A DNA stretch of 7,810 nt from Nitrospirota bacterium (lineage in GTDB: Bacteria; Nitrospirota; Thermodesulfovibrionia; Thermodesulfovibrionales; JdFR-88), in assembly GCA_021789735.1 (NCBI GenBank), contig JAJYJB010000097.1:1-7810 (forward strand). Reading direction: 5' to 3'. The notes beneath the pieces are model-generated. The model saw nothing but the letters and a program-made list of their open reading frames with translations, did not search any database and was not told where the DNA came from. Shown here piece by piece: positions 1 through 5,977 of the stretch. Position 1 is the stretch's first letter. Each line of letters begins with the position of its first letter. The translations under genes and the position numbers were made by a program.

Positions 1-156
1 CAAAGTTATATCGGGAGATTCCTCCCTGAACGCGGTCAGGCCGTCCAGACCCCTTTCGGCCACAACAACCTGATAGCCGTCTTTGGAAAGGTTTTGCTCC
101 AGGGACCACCTGAGGAGTTTTTCGTCATCTATGACAAGAATCTTGGTTTTAGCCAT
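1..156 (-). CDS. NtrC-like response regulator, N-terminal receiver domain (partial)
   Basis: This is the first 52 codons of a response regulator; the rest lies beyond the left edge. The start is ATG at 154-156. Residues 5-12 (KILVIDDE) are the first beta strand and acidic pocket (D10, D11, E12) of a receiver domain. The following stretch around LLRWSLEQNL and GYQV is typical of receivers attached to sigma-54 activators of the NtrC/ZraR type. The sequence stops at SPDITL, just before the expected phosphoacceptor aspartate. The start overlaps the end of the upstream kinase gene by 8 bases and lacks a clear Shine-Dalgarno sequence, so translation is probably coupled. It is the likely phosphorylation partner of that kinase. 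The AAA+ and DNA-binding domains are predicted from the family and are not visible here. Confidence 0.88.
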   Translation of the reverse strand, partial: MAKTKILVIDDEKLLRWSLEQNLSKDGYQVVVAERGLDGLTAFREESPDITL

Positions 157-1678
157 CTTTTTGGGTAGTTATATGACTTTGCATTATAACATGAAAGGTG
201 CTACCCAGGCCGGGCCTGCTCCCGGCCTCTATGCGCCCGCCATGCTGCTCCACTATGTTTTTGCTTATCGCAAGCCCCAGGCCGGAGCCCGCCAGGCCGG
301 GGCCCGCGAGGCCGGCACCCGAACGTTTCGTTGTAAAAAATGGCCTGAATATGTTTTTCAAGTCATCTTCCGGCATCCCCATGCCGGTATCGCTGATCGT
401 GACCCTTACGGCATCTTCGTCATTTTCTCCGCCGCCCTTTTCAATGCTGACCTCCAGCACCCCGCCGCTTGGCATCAGGCCAAGCGAGTTCTGCATAATA
501 CTGAAGAAAACCTGCTGCATCTGCTCCGGGTCCGCCTCGACAATGACATCATCACTTGCCGCCGGCATCTTTATTTCCACGTACTGCGCCTCAGCCTGCC
601 TGGCAAGAAGGCCTCTGGCCCTTTCCACCACGGAGGCTATGCCCACCTTGACCGGCCGCATCGTGGGAGGCCTGGCATAGGCAAGCAGGCTTCTGACGGA
701 CTGGTCCAGGCGGTCTATTTCGTTTAAAATGTCCTGCATTATCTCTTTCCTCGGATCGCTGTCCGGTATATCTTCGGCGAAGACCTGGATGGCCCCGCTT
801 ATGCCAGCCAGCGGGTTTTTTATCTCGTGGGCCACGGCGGCCGCAAGCTCCCCCAGAGACGCCATCTTTTCCATCTTGGACATGGCCTCCAGGTGGCGCT
901 CCTCGAGGGCGGCCCTCATCTGCCTGAACTGCCCGAACGCCTGATTCAGGTCTGTGCATATGCCCGCCAGATCGTCATCTCCGGTGGCCTTGAACCTGAC
1001 ATCGAAACTTCCCCCGGCGGCCTTTTTTGCGGCTTCCTTCAGGCCCCTTACCGGGCCGTCGACAAGGCGCGAATACAGGAAAACAATGGGCGCAAAGATG
1101 AGCAGGAAGGCGGCGGCGAAAGAAAAGAGCGTTCCATCTCTAAGCGCCCCGATCCTTTGCGCAAGGCCGCTGTTAAGGAGTTCGACATTAAGGACGGCAA
1201 GGGTTTCCCCGTCTGTCCCATGGCAGGTCTGGCAGGGTCTGTCGTTATAGATCGGCGTGAACATGGCCTGGGGTATGCCGTCGGCGCCGGTGATTATTTT
1301 TCTCTCAAGGGGCAGGCCCCTGACAACGAAATTATTTTCGGAGGCCATGGTGGAGGAGATGACCTTGCCGTCGGGTGTTATAAGGCGCATGGCCTTCAAT
1401 TCCGGGGTCATGCTCCTTGCTATGAAAAGGCCCAACTGCCTGTCCTGCCCGCCCAGCATCAGGCTGACAACGCTGTCCTTGGCCATCTCCGTCATTATGG
1501 AGAGCTTGACAGAGGTGTCCCTGATCATGTCTTCCTTGCGGGACTTGTAATACATGAGATGCCACAGACCCAGCACGGCCACCAAAAGGCCGGCAACCAA
1601 CAGCAGATACCTGGCCCTTAACCTGTGAACTGCGGGCAGGCTGCGGGAGGAGGTTCCGTTTCCCCTACCGGCTCCCAT
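149..1678 (-). CDS. Membrane sensor histidine kinase with a c-type-heme sensor domain
   Basis: A 509-residue two-component kinase. Order: basic N terminus; membrane helix about 24-44; extracytoplasmic domain about 45-182 with the heme-attachment motif C149-Q-T-C152-H153; second helix about 184-204; HAMP linker about 206-252; short coiled coil to about 275; HisKA box with phosphoacceptor H284 in HEIKNP; and an ATPase domain with N box (N397), G1 box DTGMGMP (430-436), F box around FRPFFTTK (444-451) and G2 box GSGLGLA (464-470). The CXXCH motif lies outside the membrane, where heme ligation takes place, so it probably senses redox state, a gas or heme supply. The start is ATG at 1676-1678 because an in-frame TGA lies 15 bases upstream. 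It overlaps ccsA by 14 bases with no good ribosome site, which suggests coupling. The loop before the G2 box carries an unusual repeated GLAG(P/S) expansion. Kinase identity is certain; the ligand is unknown. Confidence 0.93.
   Translation of the reverse strand: MGAGRGNGTSSRSLPAVHRLRARYLLLVAGLLVAVLGLWHLMYYKSRKEDMIRDTSVKLSIMTEMAKDSVVSLMLGGQDRQLGLFIARSMTPELKAMRLITPDGKVISSTMASENNFVVRGLPLERKIITGADGIPQAMFTPIYNDRPCQTCHGTDGETLAVLNVELLNSGLAQRIGALRDGTLFSFAAAFLLIFAPIVFLYSRLVDGPVRGLKEAAKKAAGGSFDVRFKATGDDDLAGICTDLNQAFGQFRQMRAALEERHLEAMSKMEKMASLGELAAAVAHEIKNPLAGISGAIQVFAEDIPDSDPRKEIMQDILNEIDRLDQSVRSLLAYARPPTMRPVKVGIASVVERARGLLARQAEAQYVEIKMPAASDDVIVEADPEQMQQVFFSIMQNSLGLMPSGGVLEVSIEKGGGENDEDAVRVTISDTGMGMPEDDLKNIFRPFFTTKRSGAGLAGPGLAGSGLGLAISKNIVEQHGGRIEAGSRPGLGSTFHVIMQSHITTQKDG
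271..316 (-). repeat. 15-bp tandem repeat within the kinase ATP-lid codons
   Basis: Two adjacent 15-base units, 281-295 and 296-310, differ at only two positions. Partial units flank them at 271-280 and 311-316. In the kinase frame each unit encodes GLAGP or GLAGS, followed by the true G2 box GLGLA. The result is about ten more residues between the F box and G2 box than in a plain TTK-x-x-GTGLGLA arrangement. The repeat keeps the reading frame. Confidence 0.75.
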
Positions 1679-2744
1679 AGGAGTGGAGCCCGCTCAGGAG
1701 CAAGTTGACCCCCAGATATGTGAATATGACAGCCACGAATCCCAAAACGGCAACCATGGCGATCTTGCGCCCCTTCCAGCCGCGCAAAAAGCGCGCGTGC
1801 AGGTAAAAGGCGTAGATGAACCAGGTTATCAGAGACCAGGTCTCCTTCGGGTCCCAGCTCCAGTAAACGCCCCATGCCTGGTTTGCCCAGATGGCGCCGA
1901 ATATGAGCCCTCCAAGCGTGAATATGGGGAAGCCTACCGCTACGCTCTTGTAGGTTATCTCATCGAGGACCGAGGACTGCAGGTTGAACCCCCCGATTAT
2001 CTTTTTCAGGGCGTGGCCATATCTCCACACAAGGAAAACGAACACTGCCGTCGACAGGTAACTTATCACCTGCACGGCGGAGGAGCCGCTCTTGTAAGTG
2101 CTTTTGAAAAGGTAGTCCTTAACAAAGGAGTTCGAGTTCATGGCCGCATGGAACCTTGCATAATCCAGGCCCATGGCAATGAGCACGGCTGCAAAGATGC
2201 CCAGCGCCACCGTCCAGAATATATAGGCGCCCTCCCTGCGGTTGTCCGTGGTCATGACCAGGTACATCAGGCCCGTGCTGAAGGAAAGCGCGAAGGCCGA
2301 ATAGGAGATGAAGCTCAGGGTCACATGCGCCAGCAGCCAGTTGCTCTGGAGGGCCGGAACCAAGGGCTCTATCTGGGTGGACATGCCGGAAAGGTTAATG
2401 AAAAGCAGGGCAAGCGCCGCCACAGGTGTAACAAATGCGCCGAATGACCGGTTCTTGTATCGGAACTCCATTATCAGGTACCCCAGCATGAGACACCATA
2501 CGAAAAATATTATCGATTCGAAGAGGTTCGTAAGGGGTATGGAGCGCAGGACGCCCATCCCCGAAAGCAGATAAAACTCTCTCCACCTTAGCAGAATGGC
2601 CAGGGTCTGGGACACGAAGCCAAAGACCGCAAGCCCCGTCGCGGTGACCCCGACAGCTTTTTTCCTGAAGGCGAAGTGGGTGATATAGACAACCATCGCC
2701 AATATGTATGCCATTTCGGAAAAGCCGAAAAAACGCGAGCTCAA
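1665..2744 (-). CDS. ccsA: System II cytochrome c maturation protein CcsA (ResC/CcsB-type nomenclature)
   Basis: A 359-residue polytopic membrane protein of the heme-handling family. With ResB it forms the system II synthase, which passes heme outward and joins it to reduced CXXCH motifs of apocytochromes. The diagnostic tryptophan-rich WWD segment is at about 286-303 (WANQAWGVYW, then SWDPKETW). Candidate heme-ligand histidines flank it: H140 in WLLAHV and H354 in SGLHSYG. I choose the TTG start at 2742-2744 because a full AAGGAGG lies 9 bases upstream; the first internal ATG is residue 11 and has no such site. The start shares bases with the TGA stop of resB (TTGA). Residues about 166-258 appear to be an insertion with two extra membrane helices compared with the roughly 280-320 residues usual in bacteria. 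The nearest alternative name is ResC; CcsB is also used for this family. Confidence 0.95.
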   Translation of the reverse strand: MSSRFFGFSEMAYILAMVVYITHFAFRKKAVGVTATGLAVFGFVSQTLAILLRWREFYLLSGMGVLRSIPLTNLFESIIFFVWCLMLGYLIMEFRYKNRSFGAFVTPVAALALLFINLSGMSTQIEPLVPALQSNWLLAHVTLSFISYSAFALSFSTGLMYLVMTTDNRREGAYIFWTVALGIFAAVLIAMGLDYARFHAAMNSNSFVKDYLFKSTYKSGSSAVQVISYLSTAVFVFLVWRYGHALKKIIGGFNLQSSVLDEITYKSVAVGFPIFTLGGLIFGAIWANQAWGVYWSWDPKETWSLITWFIYAFYLHARFLRGWKGRKIAMVAVLGFVAVIFTYLGVNLLLSGLHSYGSR

Positions 2745-4294
2745 ATCTGATTACCTCCTTTTAGATGCTTGACCAGTTTTTCAATCTCCCTTTCGTAGGC
2801 ATGCCTGTTCTTGGGGCATGTCGCGGCCACCGTAAGGAGGGTGCCTTTTTTATCCGGCGCCATCCGGACCCAAATCTTTTTGTGGCTTATGAAGAAGGCC
2901 ACATAAAGACCAAGGGCAAGCAGGATGCAGCCCAGATAGACGACCCACACCCCGGGGTCTTTCCTCACCTGGAGCCCCGTGGCCTGTACGCCCCAGAAAT
3001 CGGTCAGGCCCACGCTGCTGCCGTCCGGCAGACTCCACGTCTCAGGGTACCTTTGGACGATCCATTTCGAACTCCGGGCCCCATCGGGACCTGAAATGTC
3101 GACCTTTACAGCCGGGTTGGTCATCATCTGCGAATATGTCTCGGCCCTGCCCGCATCGTCAAATGCGAGGGCCGGATTGAATTCGGTCAGTTTCACTGTT
3201 TCCTTGGTGCCCGGTATGCTGAAGCTCTGCCCTATCTTCAGTTTCCGGGTCTCTGTTTGCCCGTCAGGCGACCTTATACCCAGTATGGCTACCCCGTTTG
3301 AAAGGTCGTGCCTTAACCTGAAGCTGGACTGGTAAAACATGACCCCCTTGTACTTGAGCGGGTGGTTGACCTCTATCCATTTGGAAACGACAGGTTTGCC
3401 GTTTTCCAACACGGTAACAAGGCTCCTGTACGCCTTGGGCATATCGGTCTGGCCGTAAAACTGAACCTGGAACTGCTGGCAGAGAACCTGGAAGCCCAGG
3501 GGGATGACGCCCACGGACCGCAAGTCCTTTTCAAAGTCAGGGAGACTTTCATTTAACGATTGGGCCGCCGTCTGAAGGTCTCCGTTGCCGGAATAAAGCG
3601 CCCCCAGCAGGCTCGCCCTCCGGGCGACCTGGGACGGGTCGGACATGTCCATATTGTTCGAGTAGACGATGTTGGCGTTGAAACCCTCCGGCAGGTCCAC
3701 ATATCCCCTGAACCCAAGGAACACGCCAAGTACGGCGCCAAGCAGTATGACAAGTATGCTTACGTGCGTTACGTAAACTCCCGAACGGCTCCAGGCATTT
3801 TTTTGCGCGTATAACTGCACGGACCCATCCGGCCCCTTCTCACTCTTCGCAGTAAAACCTATGGATTTCATGGCGGAGACGGCCTTCTCCAGGACCGAAT
3901 CAGGACCGCCGGGGACCACAAACTCATCCTTTAAAGGCATCCGCTTCATCTGGTCCGGGGCGATCGGTTTTACCGGGGTGCGCATAATGCGCCAGATGGC
4001 CGGGAACCGGTCTATGGAGCAGACAAGCAGGTTAAGGGCAAACAGGGAAAGAAGCGTCAAAAACCACCAGGACCGGTACATGTTCATGAACCCCAGAGCA
4101 TACAGCACCTTGTATGCCGCAGGCGCCAGACCCTGCCCCACAAGGCTTGAAAGCACCCTCAGGTTTTCCGCATAAGAGGCCTGTTGCTCTATTACCGTAC
4201 CGACAATCGACGTGAGCGCAACCAGCGCGAATATTACGATAGCGAGTTTTATGGAGGAGAAAAATGACCAGACCTTATCCAAAAAGCTCTTCAT
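2741..4294 (-). CDS. resB: System II cytochrome c maturation protein ResB
   Basis: A 517-residue ResB-family protein, the large-loop partner of CcsA in heme delivery and ligation on the outer face of the cytoplasmic membrane. Membrane helices lie at about 16-36, 72-94, 172-197 and 448-470, with a large extracytoplasmic domain between the third and fourth. Family hallmarks are visible: H177 in the third helix (THVSILVILLG), the VNHPLKYKG segment at 309-317, the DPGVW entry to the last helix, and SHKKIWV after it (H471). The length is within the family range (Bacillus ResB is about 540). The start is ATG at 4292-4294; an in-frame TAG two codons upstream excludes longer versions. AAAGGAG sits 14 bases upstream, which is rather far. 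Its stop overlaps the ccsA start. The C-terminal tail of about 45 residues is cytoplasmic and charged. Confidence 0.94.
   Translation of the reverse strand: MKSFLDKVWSFFSSIKLAIVIFALVALTSIVGTVIEQQASYAENLRVLSSLVGQGLAPAAYKVLYALGFMNMYRSWWFLTLLSLFALNLLVCSIDRFPAIWRIMRTPVKPIAPDQMKRMPLKDEFVVPGGPDSVLEKAVSAMKSIGFTAKSEKGPDGSVQLYAQKNAWSRSGVYVTHVSILVILLGAVLGVFLGFRGYVDLPEGFNANIVYSNNMDMSDPSQVARRASLLGALYSGNGDLQTAAQSLNESLPDFEKDLRSVGVIPLGFQVLCQQFQVQFYGQTDMPKAYRSLVTVLENGKPVVSKWIEVNHPLKYKGVMFYQSSFRLRHDLSNGVAILGIRSPDGQTETRKLKIGQSFSIPGTKETVKLTEFNPALAFDDAGRAETYSQMMTNPAVKVDISGPDGARSSKWIVQRYPETWSLPDGSSVGLTDFWGVQATGLQVRKDPGVWVVYLGCILLALGLYVAFFISHKKIWVRMAPDKKGTLLTVAATCPKNRHAYEREIEKLVKHLKGGNQI
2754..2760 (-). promoter_or_regulatory. 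Strong Shine-Dalgarno that fixes a TTG start for ccsA
   Basis: On the gene strand AAGGAGG precedes the TTG at 2742-2744 by 9 bases. It lies inside the last codons of resB. The match to the 16S rRNA tail and the spacing are what favour the TTG over the ATG ten codons further in. Confidence 0.8.
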
Positions 4295-4308
4295 TATCTA
4301 GGCAAAAA

Positions 4309-4346
4309 CTCCTTTCAAGGGAAAATGATCCCCCCTAAACAGGAGG
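4309..4346 (-). promoter_or_regulatory. resB leader: hairpin with an anti-Shine-Dalgarno stretch, and the resB ribosome site
   Basis: The 65 bases between the cupin gene and resB hold, on the gene strand, a 6-bp stem CCTCCT/AGGGGG with loop GTTT (4331-4346). Further down is the resB ribosome site AAAGGAG (4309-4315). The left arm lies within CACCTCCT, which resembles the tail of 16S rRNA. Its CTCCT could pair either with AGGGG in the hairpin or with AGGAG of the resB site. That would give two alternative folds. I see no clear sigma-70 promoter here. The structure is visible; a control role is inference. Confidence 0.35.
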
Positions 4347-4359
4347 TGGAATGTTTTTT

Positions 4360-4866
4360 CTATTTTTTCTTTGCAGGGCATACATTTATATCCATTGATG
4401 ATAATATTTTTAATTCTGAAATAGCAATCAACTCCTTCTTCCCGCGTTTCCTTATCAAGGGCACCGGCCTGTCGCGGAGGGCATCCACTATGCAGAAAAA
4501 TCCGAATGGCTCCCCATACGGGTTGGACAGGCGGTGGGGCTCCATAGGCCCTATGTAGGCTACGTCCAGGTATCCAAGCTCGCGTGTCCGCCCGCCAAGC
4601 CTCACCCTGCCCTGCCCCTTTATGACCACCACGACGTGCTCATGGTTGTGCATCTCAAGACTTGTATATCCTCCGGGGGAGACCTCAAAATACCTTAAAT
4701 GGAATTTTGTCTGCTCTCCCGAAAGGCCCGCGATCAGGGAATGCCTTGCCACATGGGTCCAGCCGTCTTCGCCATTTTCCTTATATACGGTTGGCTTTAC
4801 CCCCTGCCAGGAGCAATTCCCTTTATGCTTATATACCTTGCCCGCTGTTTTGGCCTTTCTCTCCAT
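4360..4866 (-). CDS. Single-domain cupin protein
   Basis: A 168-residue soluble protein with one cupin barrel. Motif 1 is around residues 65-86 (PGGYTSLEMHNHEHVVVVIK), with candidate metal ligands H73, H75 and H77. Motif 2 is around 107-114 (PMEPHRLS), with H111. The segment FGFFCIVDALRDRP (121-134) resembles the end of a group of small stand-alone cupins with unassigned substrate. AGGAG lies 7 bases before the ATG at 4864-4866. The last residues (PAKKK) are encoded by an A-rich run. It follows the two dehydrogenases by 64 bases, so it may act on the same small molecule as an isomerase, dioxygenase or binding protein. The sequence does not decide between these, and I do not assign a reaction. 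Confidence 0.85.
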   Translation of the reverse strand: MERKAKTAGKVYKHKGNCSWQGVKPTVYKENGEDGWTHVARHSLIAGLSGEQTKFHLRYFEVSPGGYTSLEMHNHEHVVVVIKGQGRVRLGGRTRELGYLDVAYIGPMEPHRLSNPYGEPFGFFCIVDALRDRPVPLIRKRGKKELIAISELKILSSMDINVCPAKKK

Positions 4867-4882
4867 TTGCCTTCTCCTTTTT

Positions 4883-4921
4883 CAAAAAAACAAAAAACAA
4901 AAAACAAAAAAATCAAAAAAC
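4883..4921. repeat. CAAAAAA tandem tract in the gap before the cupin gene
   Basis: The plus strand carries five successive C(A)6-7 units with period 7 to 9 bases, filling most of the 64-base gap between the dehydrogenase stop (4931) and the cupin ribosome site. On the transcript it reads as U-rich runs separated by G. There is no GC-rich stem immediately before it, so it is not a standard intrinsic terminator. Similar tracts occur at 6519-6546, 7044-7056 and 7094-7110. Confidence 0.8.
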
Positions 4922-4930
4922 ATTTCCGGA

Positions 4931-5977
4931 TCAAAAACTGATCAGGACCTTCAGGGAATCGGCCGCCCGCGCCGCCAGACTGTACGCCTCCTGTGTTTCC
5001 CCGATGGGAAAGCGATGGGTCACGACCATGTCCGCACGGACATGCCCGCCGTTTATCATGGCCAAGGCGGCGCGCGTATCTTCGGGGCCAGTGGAATAGC
5101 TTGGGATAAGGCTTACCTCCCTGAAATAGATATCGTTGGGGTCTATGCTCAACACCTCTCCGGGCTTGGCCGGAGTAAAGAGCACTACCTTCCCGCCAGG
5201 CCCGGCCGTCTCCAGCGCCGTATGCATGGCACGGACGCTGTTTGGCCCGGCTATAACGAGGTCCGCCATCTGCCCGCCCGTTATTTTCTTTACCGCCTGC
5301 ACGGGATCTTCCCGCGAGACATCGACAACGCGGCCCGCCCCCAGCCGCAGGGCCTTTTCGAGCCGGAAAGGCACCGTATCCGCCCCGATTATGTTCTCCC
5401 CCTTCACCCCAAACGCCTTAAGTGCCAGGATGTGGAGGATGCCCATAACTCCCAGGCCGATCACAAAAACAGAAATTGCGTTTTTAGCGGGAAGACCGGC
5501 CCTCCTGAGTCCCTTGAGCACGCATCCCAGGGGTTCCACAAGAACACCGTCCTCGAAAGAAAGGGGTTCGGGAAGTTTTAGCGTATCGTGCATCAGGTTC
5601 ACCGCCGGGATGAGTATGTATTCGGAAATACCCCCTGGTATGAGCGAGGAACTCTTCCAGGTGCTGCAGTGGACGAACTGGCCTTTTTTGCAGAAGGGAC
5701 AATTTTCCCTGTCCATGCAGGGGGCGTGGTGGTGGACGGACACCCTGTCCCCCTCGGCAAAAAAGTCCTCCACACCGCTGCCGGTCCTCACTATGACCCC
5801 GGAGGGTTCATGGCCCAGAACCAGCGGGGCCTTTTTCTCTATGTACCAGGGCATCAGATCCCCGGAGCAGATGCCGGAGGCCATGGTCTTCATGAGCGCC
5901 TCCCCAGGGCCGGGAGACGGAACCGGCATGTCCTCTATCCTTATGTCGCCAAAGCTATAAAGCCGTGCGGTCTTCAT
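4931..5977 (-). CDS. Zinc-dependent medium-chain dehydrogenase (second of the pair)
   Basis: A 348-residue member of the medium-chain alcohol/polyol dehydrogenase superfamily, which usually oxidises a secondary alcohol with NAD(P)+. The catalytic domain has C37 in GICSGD, H56-E57 in LGHEPSG and E148 in LVEP as the expected zinc-site residues. The Rossmann domain begins near 170 with GLGVMG (174-179), and D200 ends the second strand, which favours NAD over NADP. The structural-zinc lobe has four cysteines (C87, C93, C96, C104), but the first gap is five residues instead of the usual two. The ATG at 5975-5977 overlaps the TGA of the upstream dehydrogenase gene (ATGA), so the two are probably made in step. 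It resembles sorbitol/threonine-dehydrogenase-like enzymes; the substrate is not determined. Confidence 0.9.
   Translation of the reverse strand: MKTARLYSFGDIRIEDMPVPSPGPGEALMKTMASGICSGDLMPWYIEKKAPLVLGHEPSGVIVRTGSGVEDFFAEGDRVSVHHHAPCMDRENCPFCKKGQFVHCSTWKSSSLIPGGISEYILIPAVNLMHDTLKLPEPLSFEDGVLVEPLGCVLKGLRRAGLPAKNAISVFVIGLGVMGILHILALKAFGVKGENIIGADTVPFRLEKALRLGAGRVVDVSREDPVQAVKKITGGQMADLVIAGPNSVRAMHTALETAGPGGKVVLFTPAKPGEVLSIDPNDIYFREVSLIPSYSTGPEDTRAALAMINGGHVRADMVVTHRFPIGETQEAYSLAARAADSLKVLISF

Noticed and set aside
83..727. Plus-strand open frames (214 and 160 residues) opposite the kinase 3-prime half
   Set aside because: They are antisense to unambiguous kinase catalytic motifs, have low-complexity proline/alanine composition and show no family features.
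827..1621. 264-residue plus-strand open frame
   Set aside because: It lies antisense to the HAMP, sensor and membrane segments of the kinase; composition is shadow-like and no ribosome site is present.
4341..4398. Plus-strand AGGAGGTGGA followed by ATG and a 15-codon frame (MFFLFFLCRAYIYIH)
   Set aside because: The ribosome-site match is attractive, but the frame is tiny, antisense to the cupin 3-prime end, and its hydrophobic residues come from T-runs that are A-runs of the cupin gene.
4883..4921. CRISPR-like periodic repeat
   Set aside because: The period is 7 to 9 bases with homopolymer content, and there are no spacers; this is simple-sequence repeat.
4915..4943. Terminator after the second dehydrogenase (GATCA/TGATC with T-rich sequence following on the gene strand)
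   Set aside because: The stem is only 5 bp and AT-rich, overlaps the stop codon and is separated from the T-run by about 8 bases; too weak to call.
4622..5581. 319-residue plus-strand open frame
   Set aside because: It crosses the cupin gene, the A-tract gap and half of a dehydrogenase on the opposite strand; the A-tract gives a run of lysines and no domain is recognisable.
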